Source: an uncultured Roseivirga sp. (GTDB taxonomy: Bacteria > Bacteroidota > Bacteroidia > Cytophagales > Cyclobacteriaceae). Taken from it: a stretch of DNA of 64,000 nt. This document shows positions 42,788-52,042 of this stretch, piece after piece. Made by a program: the position numbers and the translations under genes. The stretch lies in NCBI GenBank assembly GCA_947493005.1, contig CANLOY010000006.1, positions 1 through 64,000 on the forward strand. Reading direction: 5' to 3'. Within the stretch, counting starts at the first letter, position 1. Each line of letters starts with the position of its first letter. The notes beneath the pieces are model-generated. The model saw only the letters and a program-made list of their open reading frames with translations, had not been told where the DNA came from and did no database searches.

Positions 42788-44626
42788 ATGGATAAAAATC
42801 AGACCATTGGTCTTGTTTTAATAGCAGGTATACTCATAGTATACTCTATCTTTTTTACCCCTCCCAAGCAGGAAGAGCCTATCGTTAATACTGATTCAAC
42901 ATCAGTTGAGCAAGTTGACCCAGGACAGCCTATTGAGCAAATTGCTCCTGCAGCCACTTCAGTTATTGAAGAAGACACCAGCAAACTATCCGAAAAATTC
43001 GGACTATTTGCCGGAGCAATGCAGGGAGAGGAAAAAAACTTTATTGTAGAGACCCAAAACGCAAAATATACTTTCTCCAATAAAGGAGGGGGAATTGAAT
43101 CTGTTGAACTTAAGGACTATGTTACATTCGATAATAAGCCTCTTATACTATTCGATAAAGAGTCAAGTAATAAGTCTTTGAACATTGCTACTACCAAAGG
43201 CAATATTGACCTAAGTTCACTATACTTTAATAGCAAGAATACCAATCAGACTATATCTGAAGGTGACAGTACTATAATAAGGTTTAGCGCAGATTTAGGA
43301 AACGGTAATTCCATCGAACAAACCTATGTAATTCATTCTGGCAAGTATGACGTTGACTATGAACTTAAAGTTAATGGGCTCAGAAACGATATCATAGGAA
43401 AAGATTTAACCCTTACTTGGGTTAATGCTATGAGACGATTCGAAAAGAACATCGATGACTCTCGTAACAAAACCACTATTCGCTATTATACGCTAGATGA
43501 AGATTCTGATAACCTCAAAGCAATTTCTTCAGACCCACAGCAAGAAACGTTAACCGAAGGAATCAAATGGTTGAGTTTCTCTCAAAAGTTCTTTAATGCG
43601 GGTATAATTGCCAAAAATGCTTTTACTCAAGCCACTATTGAAACCATTCCTGCTACTGATACCACAGTAGTAAAAAATGGCCTGATGCAGTTAACAGTGC
43701 CAATAGCCGATGTTTATGATGGTGCTGACTTCAAATACTATTATGGCCCTCAGAGTTATTTGGGACTTAAAAAAGTAGCAGAAGGCTATGAAGATAATGT
43801 TTACATGGGTTACAAATTGGTTAGCTGGGTAAACAAGTACATCATAGTTAACCTGTTTGCTTTCCTTGAAAAATACATTGGCAATTATGGGCTGATCATC
43901 ATGATCATTGTATTGATTGTGAAACTGGCGCTTTTCCCTCTGACCAGAAAGTCTTACTTGTCTATGGCCAAAATGAAGGCCTTGAAGCCTGAGTTAGATG
44001 CTTTGAAAGAGAAGTTCGGTAAAGACCCTCAGAAGATGCAACAAGAGCAAATGGCATTGTACCGCCAATTTGGAGCCAACCCTCTTCAAGGTTGTTTACC
44101 AATGGTACTACAAATGCCAATTCTGTTTGCCATGTTCTTTTTCTTTCCTAACTCTATTGAATTAAGGCAGCAGTCTTTCCTGTGGGCAAATGATCTTTCA
44201 ACATATGATGTGTTGGTTAACTTACCTTTCACTATTCCATTTTATGGTGCTCATATTAGTGGTTTCACGCTATTGATGACTGTTTCTACTATATTATATA
44301 CATGGTCTAACAATCAGGTTAGTACTGTTCAAGGACCTATGAAAAGTATTGGGTATGTAATGCCAGTCATTTTCATGTTTGTATTAAACAGCTACTCTTC
44401 AGGTTTGACTTTCTACTATTTTGTATCGAACATTATCACGTTCAGTCAACAAACACTGATCAGAAAGTTTGTAGATGAAGATAAAATCAGAGCTACCTTA
44501 GAGGAGAACAAAAAGAAGAATTCCAATAAGAAAAAATCTAAGTTTGCTCAAGGCCTGGAAGAAGCAATGAAGGCTAGTAGAGAAGCTCAGAAGCAAAAGC
44601 AACTTCAGAAAAAGAAGAAAAAGTAA
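42788..44626 (+). CDS. yidC: Membrane protein insertase YidC
   Basis: Membrane insertase of 612 residues. An N-terminal anchor (about 6-23) precedes a large periplasmic beta domain (about 60-355), then the conserved five-helix core (about 365-570): VKLALFPLTRKSYLSMAKMK, QEQMALYRQFGANPLQGCLP, LQMPILFAMFFFFPNS. The cytoplasmic tail is very basic (KKKNSNKKKSKF and a KQKQLQKKKKK end), suited to ribosome binding. A terminator follows. Confidence 0.96.
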   Translation: MDKNQTIGLVLIAGILIVYSIFFTPPKQEEPIVNTDSTSVEQVDPGQPIEQIAPAATSVIEEDTSKLSEKFGLFAGAMQGEEKNFIVETQNAKYTFSNKGGGIESVELKDYVTFDNKPLILFDKESSNKSLNIATTKGNIDLSSLYFNSKNTNQTISEGDSTIIRFSADLGNGNSIEQTYVIHSGKYDVDYELKVNGLRNDIIGKDLTLTWVNAMRRFEKNIDDSRNKTTIRYYTLDEDSDNLKAISSDPQQETLTEGIKWLSFSQKFFNAGIIAKNAFTQATIETIPATDTTVVKNGLMQLTVPIADVYDGADFKYYYGPQSYLGLKKVAEGYEDNVYMGYKLVSWVNKYIIVNLFAFLEKYIGNYGLIIMIIVLIVKLALFPLTRKSYLSMAKMKALKPELDALKEKFGKDPQKMQQEQMALYRQFGANPLQGCLPMVLQMPILFAMFFFFPNSIELRQQSFLWANDLSTYDVLVNLPFTIPFYGAHISGFTLLMTVSTILYTWSNNQVSTVQGPMKSIGYVMPVIFMFVLNSYSSGLTFYYFVSNIITFSQQTLIRKFVDEDKIRATLEENKKKNSNKKKSKFAQGLEEAMKASREAQKQKQLQKKKKK

Positions 44627-44646
44627 CTAGTTAAAAACAATCATAA

Positions 44647-44687
44647 AACAGCACCATCTTCTTATTGAAGGTGGTGCTGTTTCTTTT
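44647..44687 (+). terminator. Terminator of pyrG-yidC
   Basis: AACAGCACCATCTTC (44647-44661) pairs with GAAGGTGGTGCTGTT (44667-44681) with one G-T pair, then TCTTTT. Confidence 0.85.
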
Positions 44688-44799
44688 CAGGGCTAGTTCA
44701 TTTCTTATGCTTCACCTCTTTCTAACGTGAGTTTAAAATACCTTCTGGAGAATTTCGCATAGACAACACAATCCGACATTAAACTTTCGCTGATTCTTA

Positions 44800-44807
44800 T
44801 ATCTTTG
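44800..44807 (+). promoter_or_regulatory. -7 promoter element of the metal-hydrolase/parAB run
   Basis: TATCTTTG fits TAnnTTTG, 36 bases before the ATG at 44844. Confidence 0.5.
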
Positions 44808-44843
44808 TAGGCTATTGATTAATCAACCATAACTGACCTTTTA

Positions 44844-45524
44844 ATGAAATTTACCTTCTACGGTCACGCTTCATTTCTAATTGAAACTAAAGGAAAAAAG
44901 CTACTTTTCGATCCGTATATTACTCCAAATGAAATGGCAAAAGACATTGATATAGACGCTATTAAGCCAGACTATATCCTGCTAAGTCATGGACATGGAG
45001 ATCATGTGGCTGACGTAGAAAGAGTTTACAATAATTCTGAAGCAACCATTATTTCAACTTTTGAAGTAGTAAGTTGGTTTGGAGCTAAAGGCCTGGAAAG
45101 AGGACATCCAATGAATCATGGAGGTTCCTGGAATTTCGATTTTGGACGTGTAAAACTTGTAAATGCTATTCACTCCAGTTCTATGCCTGATGGAAGTTAT
45201 GGAGGACACCCAGCTGGCATAATTGTTCAAAATGAAGAAGGTTGCTTTTACTATGCCGGAGACACTGCACTTACCAAAGATATGGAGCTAATTGGGGAGG
45301 AGTTTGAGTTGGATTTCTCTGTAATGCCAGTGGGTGATAATTTCACTATGGGCGTAACTGATGCTTTAAAAGCAGCAAAAATGGTAAGGTGTAACAAAGT
45401 AGTCGGAGTACACTTCGACACGTTTCCCTATGTAGCCATTAATCATAACGATGCAATGTCAGAGGCCAAGGCTAATGACATAGATTTGATATTACCTAAA
45501 ATAGGACAAACCCTTTCACTGTAG
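44844..45524 (+). CDS. UPF0173 metal-dependent hydrolase
   Basis: Metallo-beta-lactamase-fold protein of 226 residues. Motifs: [10 protein letters not shown] at the start, [16 protein letters not shown] (HxHxDH, about 49-64), His in [20 protein letters not shown], Asp in [12 protein letters not shown] and a late His in [12 protein letters not shown]. Typical of the UPF0173 family, substrate unknown. It ends seven bases before parA and may share its transcript. Confidence 0.92.
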   Translation: MKFTFYGHASFLIETKGKKLLFDPYITPNEMAKDIDIDAIKPDYILLSHGHGDHVADVERVYNNSEATIISTFEVVSWFGAKGLERGHPMNHGGSWNFDFGRVKLVNAIHSSSMPDGSYGGHPAGIIVQNEEGCFYYAGDTALTKDMELIGEEFELDFSVMPVGDNFTMGVTDALKAAKMVRCNKVVGVHFDTFPYVAINHNDAMSEAKANDIDLILPKIGQTLSL

Positions 45525-45531
45525 AAATCAA

Positions 45532-46299
45532 ATGGGCAAAATTATTGCAATAGCAAACCAAAAAGGTGGTGTAGGAAAAACCACATCGGCCATGAATCTG
45601 GCTGCTAGTTTAGCTGTGCTTGAATATAAAACTTTGGTAGTAGATGCCGACCCTCAGGCCAATACTACTTCTGGATTAGGTCATAATCCAAGAGATGTTG
45701 AAATCAGCATATATGAGTGCATGGTAGGTAAAGCCGATATCCATGACTCTATTCTTGAAACAGACCTCCCCTACTTGAGTCTGGTTCCATCCCATATTAA
45801 CTTAGTTGGAGCCGAAGTAGAAATGGTTAACATCTCGAATAGAGAAGAAAAAATGAGGAATGAACTAAACAAGGTAAAAGACGATTACGATTATATTTTA
45901 ATTGATTGTGCTCCGTCACTTGGCCTTATTACAGTTAACTCCCTTACAGCTTCTAATTCAGTGGTTATCCCTGTACAATGTGAATACTTTGCACTGGAAG
46001 GTTTAGGCAAACTGTTAAACACCATTACCATTATTCAGAAGCGGCTGAATTCAAACCTTGAAATTGAAGGCATATTACTAACAATGTATGATGTAAGGTT
46101 GCGTTTATCTAACCAGGTAGTTGAAGAAGTTCAAACACACTTCAAAAACATGGTTTTCGAAACCATAATTCCAAGAAATGTAAAACTAAGCGAGTCGCCA
46201 AGTTTTGGTGTACCGGCTATTGTCCATGATGCTGATAGTAAAGGCGCACTGGCATATTTAAATCTGGCAAAAGAAATTGCCGACAAGAACAAAGGATAA
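45532..46299 (+). CDS. parA: Chromosome partitioning ATPase ParA
   Basis: ParA/Soj ATPase of 255 residues. Deviant Walker [19 protein letters not shown] with the signature lysine, [14 protein letters not shown], and Walker B-type [15 protein letters not shown] are intact. No N-terminal HTH, so it is the chromosomal type. It cooperates with the ParB encoded nine bases downstream in origin segregation. In many bacteria parAB lie near the origin; no parS site was seen by eye in this window. Confidence 0.96.
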   Translation: MGKIIAIANQKGGVGKTTSAMNLAASLAVLEYKTLVVDADPQANTTSGLGHNPRDVEISIYECMVGKADIHDSILETDLPYLSLVPSHINLVGAEVEMVNISNREEKMRNELNKVKDDYDYILIDCAPSLGLITVNSLTASNSVVIPVQCEYFALEGLGKLLNTITIIQKRLNSNLEIEGILLTMYDVRLRLSNQVVEEVQTHFKNMVFETIIPRNVKLSESPSFGVPAIVHDADSKGALAYLNLAKEIADKNKG

Positions 46300-46308
46300 T
46301 TTTTTGAT

Positions 46309-47217
46309 ATGGCAGCTAAAACTCCAAAAAAGAAGAACGCATTAGGAAGAGGTTTGGGAGCACTTTTGGAGGATTCCTCAAACAATTCAGAACATTCATT
46401 GAGCAGCAACCCTGTTGGCTCAATGAATGAAATACCCTTGGAGCAGATTCAAGTTAATCCTTATCAACCAAGGACACATTTTGACCGAGAGGCATTGGAA
46501 GAACTTGCTGAATCCATTAAGGTTCAGGGCATCATTCAACCAATCACTGTTAGAAAACTTAGTGATTCAGAGTATCAGCTGATATCAGGAGAAAGAAGGT
46601 TTCAGGCCTCTAAAATCGCAGGCTTAGAAACTGTTCCGGCCTATGTAAGAACTGCCGATGACCAGCAAATGCTGGAAATGGCTTTAATCGAAAACATTCA
46701 GCGTGAAAATCTGAATGCCATGGAGATTGCCCTGAGTTACCAGCGCCTATTGGAGGAGTGCGACCTTAAACAAGAGCAGCTAGGCGAACGTGTAGGTAAA
46801 AACAGAACCACTGTCAATAATTACCTTCGTTTATTAAGGCTACCTCCTGACATTCAAGCTGGAATCAGAGATAAACAGATTTCAATGGGGCATGCCAGAG
46901 CCATTATAAATGTAGATGATGTTGATAAACAGCTTCATATCTATAAAAAGATTATCGAAGATGAACTTTCGGTAAGAAAAGTAGAGCAACTGGTACGGGA
47001 TTTGATGTCAAAAAGCAACGATAAACCTACCAGTACTGAGAAGAAAGGAAATAGTCAACACAGAAACTATGAAGTTCAACAAGTGGAACAAAAACTTTCT
47101 TCACATTTCGGTACAAGGATTAGGCTTAAAGCGGATAATCAGTTCAGAGGAGAAATAAAAATACCTTTTGTTTCAACCGAAGACCTTAACCGTATTTTGG
47201 AAATCATTGACATGTAA
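46309..47217 (+). CDS. parB: Chromosome partitioning protein ParB
   Basis: ParB/Spo0J-like CTPase and DNA-binding protein of 302 residues. N-terminal LGRGLGALLED, then the nuclease-like domain with SIKVQGIIQPITVRK, the GERRFQASKIAG CTP-binding box, ENIQRENLNAMEIALSYQRL and the HTH (EQLGERVGKNRTTVNNYLRL). The C-terminal dimerisation end is about 240-302. The stop overlaps the start of DUF5683 (TAATG). Confidence 0.96.
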   Translation: MAAKTPKKKNALGRGLGALLEDSSNNSEHSLSSNPVGSMNEIPLEQIQVNPYQPRTHFDREALEELAESIKVQGIIQPITVRKLSDSEYQLISGERRFQASKIAGLETVPAYVRTADDQQMLEMALIENIQRENLNAMEIALSYQRLLEECDLKQEQLGERVGKNRTTVNNYLRLLRLPPDIQAGIRDKQISMGHARAIINVDDVDKQLHIYKKIIEDELSVRKVEQLVRDLMSKSNDKPTSTEKKGNSQHRNYEVQQVEQKLSSHFGTRIRLKADNQFRGEIKIPFVSTEDLNRILEIIDM

Positions 47218-47783
47218 TGCGCCTAGTAGCATCTTTCTTTCTTTTAGTAATCACCTGCTCTTTTGCCTGGTCACAAGACAAAAATGCTGTATTGAATAAT
47301 GGAACCATTGTAGGAGATCCTGTTATCGTTAAGAAAGAGGAGAAAATCTATAACCCCAAAAAAGCTTCTAGCCGGTCTGCAATAATTCCAGGGTGGGGTC
47401 AGATATACAACGACAGTTGGTGGAAAGTCCCAATTATTTATGGAGGTTTCGGTTTAGCCATTCACTTTGTAGGTGTAAATGAAGGTTTTAGAAATGATAA
47501 TCTGGCATTAGTTGAGCAAGAATTGGCTAAAGATGAGCCTAATGATAATCTTGTTCGAATTTATCGAAGGCGTGCTGACAACTGGCGTAAAAACAGAGAC
47601 TTAGTGTTTTTGACAATGGCAGGATTATATGCGCTACAAATAATTGATGCTGCTGTTGATGCCCACCTTAAAGGCTTCAATGTTGATGAAAATCTGGCAT
47701 TGAACATTAAACCAAAACTTGGTGTTATTTCTAACGGAGCCGCCTACATAGGCGTTGGTATTACACTTCCCATAGGAAAATGA
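47217..47783 (+). CDS. DUF5683 membrane protein
   Basis: A 188-residue protein with a signal peptide or N-terminal anchor (1-17, ending FAWSQ) and the conserved SSRSAIIPGWGQIYNDSWWK segment (about 51-70), followed by a hydrophobic stretch and a second near residue 135. The gene is fixed between parB and dapB in many Bacteroidota, but its role is unknown. Overlaps both neighbours (ATG in parB stop; ATGA with dapB), so all four are one transcript. Confidence 0.9.
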   Translation: MRLVASFFLLVITCSFAWSQDKNAVLNNGTIVGDPVIVKKEEKIYNPKKASSRSAIIPGWGQIYNDSWWKVPIIYGGFGLAIHFVGVNEGFRNDNLALVEQELAKDEPNDNLVRIYRRRADNWRKNRDLVFLTMAGLYALQIIDAAVDAHLKGFNVDENLALNIKPKLGVISNGAAYIGVGITLPIGK

Positions 47784-48499
47784 GAATTCTATTATTAGGC
47801 TACGGCAAAATGGGCCAACTTATTGATAAGTTAGCCACCCAAGACGGACACGAAGTTGTCGCAAGAATCAACATTGACAACAGACACGAATTAGAAGGAC
47901 TTGACAATAAAAAGGTGGATGTAGCCATAGAGTTTAGTCAACCCGAAGCAGCTGTAGATAATATCAAATGGTGTTTGGACCGTCAAATTCCTGTTGCAGT
48001 CGGAACAACCGGGTGGTTAGATAAAAAGTCACAGATAGATCAATATTGCAATGACAAGAAAGGCACCTATCTGGTAGCTTCAAACTTTAGCATTGGAGTA
48101 AACCTCTTTTTCAAACTAAATGAACACCTGGCCAGACTGATGAATGCTCATGAACAGTATGATGTAAAAACCAAAGAGATACATCACACTCAAAAGCTTG
48201 ACTCACCGAGTGGCACTTCTATTACTATAGCTGAAGGAATTCTAAGTAACCTATCCAGAAAGTCTGAATGGGTAAATGAGGAAGCAAAAGAGGGCTCAAA
48301 CCTTGAAATTATATCGGAGAGAGTTGACCCTGCTCCTGGGACTCATGAGGTAAACTATTCTTCCGAAGTTGATACTATAGAAATTATTCATACAGCTCAC
48401 TCAAGACAAGGTTTTGCAAAAGGTGCAATAGCAGTAGCTGCCTGGCTTAAAGATCAGGAAGGTGTAAAAACAATGGATGACTTTCTTAGGATTGGTTAA
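47780..48499 (+). CDS. dapB: 4-hydroxy-tetrahydrodipicolinate reductase
   Basis: Lysine and diaminopimelate biosynthesis enzyme of 239 residues. NAD(P) loop ILLLGYGKMGQL, VAVGTTGW, the catalytic HHTQKLDSPSGTS segment (His and Lys), and the C-terminal FAKGAIAVAAWL match DapB. Somewhat shorter than the E. coli enzyme (273), as is normal for Bacteroidota. Last gene of the parAB run. The ung gene faces it with two bases between stops; lepB, which often follows dapB in this phylum, is absent. Confidence 0.95.
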   Translation: MRILLLGYGKMGQLIDKLATQDGHEVVARINIDNRHELEGLDNKKVDVAIEFSQPEAAVDNIKWCLDRQIPVAVGTTGWLDKKSQIDQYCNDKKGTYLVASNFSIGVNLFFKLNEHLARLMNAHEQYDVKTKEIHHTQKLDSPSGTSITIAEGILSNLSRKSEWVNEEAKEGSNLEIISERVDPAPGTHEVNYSSEVDTIEIIHTAHSRQGFAKGAIAVAAWLKDQEGVKTMDDFLRIG

Positions 48500-48501
48500 A
48501 A

Positions 48502-49164
48502 TCACCAATTAACCCCCGTTAGGCCTTGTGCTTTAAGGTAAGCATTAGCTTTACTAAAATGGCCAGATCCAAAATACCCTCTGTGTGCTGACAATGGAGA
48601 AGGGTGCGGTGATTTCAAAACGAGATTTTCGTTTGGATTAACAATTGCTGCTTTCTTCTGTGCATAACTACCCCACAACATATACACCACCTGCTTCTTT
48701 GATTCAGCCAATCTATTCACTACAGCATCAGTAAACATTTCCCATCCTTTCTTCTGATGCGAACCTGCCTGATGAGCTCTCACCGTCAAAGTTGCATTGA
48801 GCAATAGCACTCCCTGGTTTGCCCACCTTTCAAGAGAACCATTCGGGGGAATTTCTTTACCAAGGTCATTCTTAATCTCTTTGAAAATATTAACCAACGA
48901 AGGAGGAAAAGGGATTCCTTCATGAACAGAAAAGCATAGTCCATTAGCCTGTCCAGGACCATGATATGGGTCTTGTCCTAGAATAACTACCTTAACATCA
49001 TCAAAAGGGCAAGCGTCAAAAGCCCTGAAGATATCTTTACCTTTCGGGTAAATTGCATGCTGATTGTACTCTGATTTCACAAAGTCCACTAACTGATTGA
49101 AATAAGGCTTTTCAAACTCCTCTGATAACACTTTAGCCCAGCTATCTTCTATTTTAACGCTCAT
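48502..49164 (-). CDS. ung: Uracil-DNA glycosylase
   Basis: Family 1 uracil-DNA glycosylase of 220 residues. The water-activating GQDPYHGPGQANGLCFSV (about 64-81) and the DNA-intercalation loop HPSPLSAHRGYFGSGHFSKA (about 188-207) are both intact. Removes uracil from DNA by base-excision repair. Single gene, convergent with dapB, divergent from apaG with 71 bases between starts. Confidence 0.97.
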   Translation of the reverse strand: MSVKIEDSWAKVLSEEFEKPYFNQLVDFVKSEYNQHAIYPKGKDIFRAFDACPFDDVKVVILGQDPYHGPGQANGLCFSVHEGIPFPPSLVNIFKEIKNDLGKEIPPNGSLERWANQGVLLLNATLTVRAHQAGSHQKKGWEMFTDAVVNRLAESKKQVVYMLWGSYAQKKAAIVNPNENLVLKSPHPSPLSAHRGYFGSGHFSKANAYLKAQGLTGVNW

Positions 49165-49235
49165 TGAATTTTCTTTTACCCCATTAGTTATTATCGAACT
49201 AATCTATAACTTTAAACGTCAGAAGTAAACAAGAA

Positions 49236-49625
49236 ATGATTGTTACTGCAATTACAAATGGGATTAAAGTTTGTGTAGAAACAAACTATCAGGCGGAGTA
49301 CTCCAGCCCTGGGCAATTCCACTATGTGTTTACTTACAGGATTACAATAGAAAACAATGGCGACTACACCATCAAGCTTCATCGTAGGCATTGGTACATC
49401 CATGATGCTAACAATGTGATGAGAGAAGTTGAAGGTGAAGGTGTTGTTGGCCAACAGCCAATTCTTGAACCAGGTGAAAAGCATCAGTATGTTTCTGGAT
49501 GTAACCTAAGATCTGGTTTTGGTAAGATGTATGGTACTTACCTAATGGAAAAAATAGTTGATGGCAAAGAGTTCGAAGTTGCTATTCCCGAGTTCAATAT
49601 GGTTGTCCCCTATCTTCTGAACTAA
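49236..49625 (+). CDS. apaG: ApaG-domain protein
   Basis: ApaG/DUF525 protein of 129 residues, an immunoglobulin-like beta sandwich. Motifs: FTYRITIENNGDYTIKLHRR, HWYIHDANNVMREVEGEGVV and GEKHQYVSGCNLRSGFGKMY. Sometimes called a Co/Mg efflux protein from older genetics, but the biochemical function is unclear. Coupled to a methyltransferase gene three bases downstream. Confidence 0.94.
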   Translation: MIVTAITNGIKVCVETNYQAEYSSPGQFHYVFTYRITIENNGDYTIKLHRRHWYIHDANNVMREVEGEGVVGQQPILEPGEKHQYVSGCNLRSGFGKMYGTYLMEKIVDGKEFEVAIPEFNMVVPYLLN

Positions 49626-49628
49626 GCT

Positions 49629-50396
49629 TTGTTCCAGATTTTTGCATTTATTAACTATTGGCTAAAACAGGTAGACAAACACTCTCTACACTCTCCTTTC
49701 CTATTTGAATTCTATACAAAGGTTTTATCTGTAGATGACGAAGTATTAAAAGATGTAGAAGCACTCAGAAAAGAGCTACTCAACAATAAGGAGATGGTTG
49801 AAATAAAAGACTTTGGAGCGGGATCGAGAGTCTACAAAGGAAACAAACGCACGATTGCCTCTATTGCCAAGTATGCAAGCACACCAAAAAGGTTCTCTCA
49901 ATTTATTCTCAGGCTCATCCAATATTACCAACTTACCAATATAGTTGAACTAGGAACCTCTCTGGGTTTAAATACATTGTACCTAAGTGAAAACAGTAAA
50001 TGTAAGGTTTTGACTTTCGAAGGAGATCCTACCATTGCCAGGTTAGCAGAAGCACACTTTAAAAAACATAGGCGTAGCAATATCAAAACAGTTGTTGGAA
50101 ATATTGACCAAACCTTAGAACCCGCTCTTAAGCAATTAGACCAAGTTGATCTTGCTTATCTGGATGCCAATCACAAATACAAACCAACGCTTGAATACTA
50201 TGATTTGATAACTACTAAAACACATGATCAAAGTATAGTAATTGTCGATGATATCCACTGGTCAAAAGAAATGTCCTCCGCCTGGGAACAACTGAAAACA
50301 AAACCTGAAGTAACTCTTTCTGTTGATGTCTTTGAAGCAGGCATTCTCTTCTTTAATCCAAAGCTTGAAAAAGAGGAATATGTTTTAAAGTTTTAA
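49629..50396 (+). CDS. SAM-dependent O-methyltransferase-like protein
   Basis: A 255-residue class I methyltransferase. The start is TTG 49629, three bases after apaG; the conserved N-terminal region DKHSLHSPFLFEFYTKVL begins at residue 13. SAM-binding motif IVELGTSLGLNTLYLSE (about 113-129), followed by VLTFEGDPTIARLAE, and the acidic DLAYLDANHKYKPTLEYY and IVIVDDIHWSKEM segments resemble catechol-O-methyltransferase types. Substrate unknown. It overlaps the convergent methyltransferase gene by 12 bases. Confidence 0.82.
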   Translation: MFQIFAFINYWLKQVDKHSLHSPFLFEFYTKVLSVDDEVLKDVEALRKELLNNKEMVEIKDFGAGSRVYKGNKRTIASIAKYASTPKRFSQFILRLIQYYQLTNIVELGTSLGLNTLYLSENSKCKVLTFEGDPTIARLAEAHFKKHRRSNIKTVVGNIDQTLEPALKQLDQVDLAYLDANHKYKPTLEYYDLITTKTHDQSIVIVDDIHWSKEMSSAWEQLKTKPEVTLSVDVFEAGILFFNPKLEKEEYVLKF

Positions 50397-50999
50397 TGGA
50401 GCAGCCTTTATAAAAACTTCGTTCCCGGCTCTTTGAGGTATTGAATTGTAACACTCTTCAATTATCTCCAACTTAAAAAATTTCGAAAACAGCAGTTTAT
50501 AATCAGATACATGCCCCCCAAATGGAGGATGGTCATCAAACAGTGGTATGTTGAACAATACCCCAACTAGTTTGCCGGTTGGGTTGAGAAGAGAGTACAT
50601 TTTTTTAATATAGGCTACCCTCTCTTGAGGGTGCAATGCACAAAAAAAGGTTTGCTCCAGAACCAAATCGAACTTCTCGTTTAAATCAAAAAAGTCTCCA
50701 TGAATAAGCTTGTCCTTTGGGAAATCTGTTACCCGATCAGCTAAATTTGTTAAAGGTGGCTTCGAAATATCAATTACGTAAACGTTTTTAAAACCGGCTT
50801 TCCATATATACTCAGCTTCATAACTATTACCAGCTCCTGGGATAAGAATTTTAAGGTTCTTGTCTTCAACTTGATCTATATAAGTACTCAGCGGAGGAGA
50901 TACATAACCTATGTCCCATCCTACTTCCTCATTATCATACCTTTCTGTCCAGTACTGCTGATCCAGATTAACATTTACCCGATCTGTATTTTTGTCCAT
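50385..50999 (-). CDS. TPMT-family methyltransferase
   Basis: A 204-residue class I methyltransferase of the thiopurine methyltransferase family. Start QQYWTERYDNEEVGWDIGYV, SAM loop ILIPGAGNSYEAEYIW (about 50-65), VYVIDISKPPLTNLA, LVLEQTFFCALHPQER. Family members methylate sulfur, selenium or halide ions. Which substrate is not clear. The start at ATG 50999 is natural. Confidence 0.88.
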   Translation of the reverse strand: MDKNTDRVNVNLDQQYWTERYDNEEVGWDIGYVSPPLSTYIDQVEDKNLKILIPGAGNSYEAEYIWKAGFKNVYVIDISKPPLTNLADRVTDFPKDKLIHGDFFDLNEKFDLVLEQTFFCALHPQERVAYIKKMYSLLNPTGKLVGVLFNIPLFDDHPPFGGHVSDYKLLFSKFFKLEIIEECYNSIPQRAGNEVFIKAAPLKL

Positions 51000-51084
51000 T
51001 GAATTTTGAAAAAAGTTTAATTACTTCGCCCAATAATTAAGTGGCTAATCGTTGTTTAGTTGGATCAAGTAATCCCTTAGGAGC

Positions 51085-51996
51085 ATGAGTGAAGTGAAAG
51101 GTAAAAATAAGAGAGATCAAATCAGAATCATCTTAATAGTTATTCTTGTTTTAGTAATAGCTGGTGCTGGGTATAAAATATATTCAGATAATCAGGCTAA
51201 ACAGGAACTACAAAACGAGTATGACACTACTCGTGCTAACCTGACCTCAAAGCTAGACAGCATTTCTTTTGAACTAAGTGATAAGATATCTGAGATAGCC
51301 GAACTAGGTGGAGATATAGATTCATTAGTGATATTAAAAGACTCTATAGCAGCCGAAAGAAATCAGCTTCAAAGAACCAGAAGAGCCAACAAAGCATTAA
51401 TCCAAAGACTTGACAGAAAAGTCACGGGTTATCAAGAACTGTTGCTGGCTAAGGATGAAGAAATCGTTGAATTAAAGAAACTCAATACACAACTATTAGA
51501 AGAGAACACTGAGCTCAAAGTTGATAAAAATGAGCTTAACAAATCATTGAATGAAGCTGCACAACGTGAAAGAGAATATCAGCAGCAAATCTCTCTGGCA
51601 GCTAAACATAGGGCTGAAAACATCAAGATTTTCAATATTAACAGCCGTGGAAGAGAGAAGGAAGGAAATTTCAGAAGACGGCAGGCACAAAAAGTAAAGG
51701 TGACTTTTAACATGGCTCAGAATGATGTTGCCCCAGTGGCAGGCCATAAAATCATGATCCAGATTGTAGACCCTGTTGGCAACGTTGTTTTTGATGTAGC
51801 AAGGGGTTCTGGTTCCTTTCAAGTTGATGGCAAAGAGCAGTTTTATACTGCTATGCAGGAAATTGTTTTCGATAACTCTAAACAGGAATTGAGTTTTGTT
51901 TATGACAAAGGTTCGGAGTTTGACAAAGGAGATTATAAAATCGTTATTCTTGCAGACACTTATGAAATTGGTCAGGCAATCTTTAACGTAAGGTAA
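51085..51996 (+). CDS. Membrane-anchored coiled-coil protein
   Basis: A 303-residue protein. A short basic cytoplasmic start (KGKNKRDQ) leads to one membrane helix (about 11-28, IRIILIVILVLVIAGAGYKI), then a long coiled coil (about 32-172) with heptads of Leu and Glu/Lys, followed by a beta-rich C-terminal domain (about 185-303, VKVTFNMAQNDVAPVAGHKI). Probably periplasmic after the anchor. No known enzymatic motif. Stand-alone gene. I do not recognise a characterised homologue. Confidence 0.85.
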   Translation: MSEVKGKNKRDQIRIILIVILVLVIAGAGYKIYSDNQAKQELQNEYDTTRANLTSKLDSISFELSDKISEIAELGGDIDSLVILKDSIAAERNQLQRTRRANKALIQRLDRKVTGYQELLLAKDEEIVELKKLNTQLLEENTELKVDKNELNKSLNEAAQREREYQQQISLAAKHRAENIKIFNINSRGREKEGNFRRRQAQKVKVTFNMAQNDVAPVAGHKIMIQIVDPVGNVVFDVARGSGSFQVDGKEQFYTAMQEIVFDNSKQELSFVYDKGSEFDKGDYKIVILADTYEIGQAIFNVR

Positions 51997-52042
51997 ATTT
52001 CAAAGAGAACTCTTACTCATTTCCAGCATTCCCAGATTCCGG

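Noticed and set aside
44700-48600. parS centromere sites near parAB
   Set aside because: No good match to a TGTTTCACGTGAAACA-type palindrome was found by eye; a computed search would be needed to be sure.
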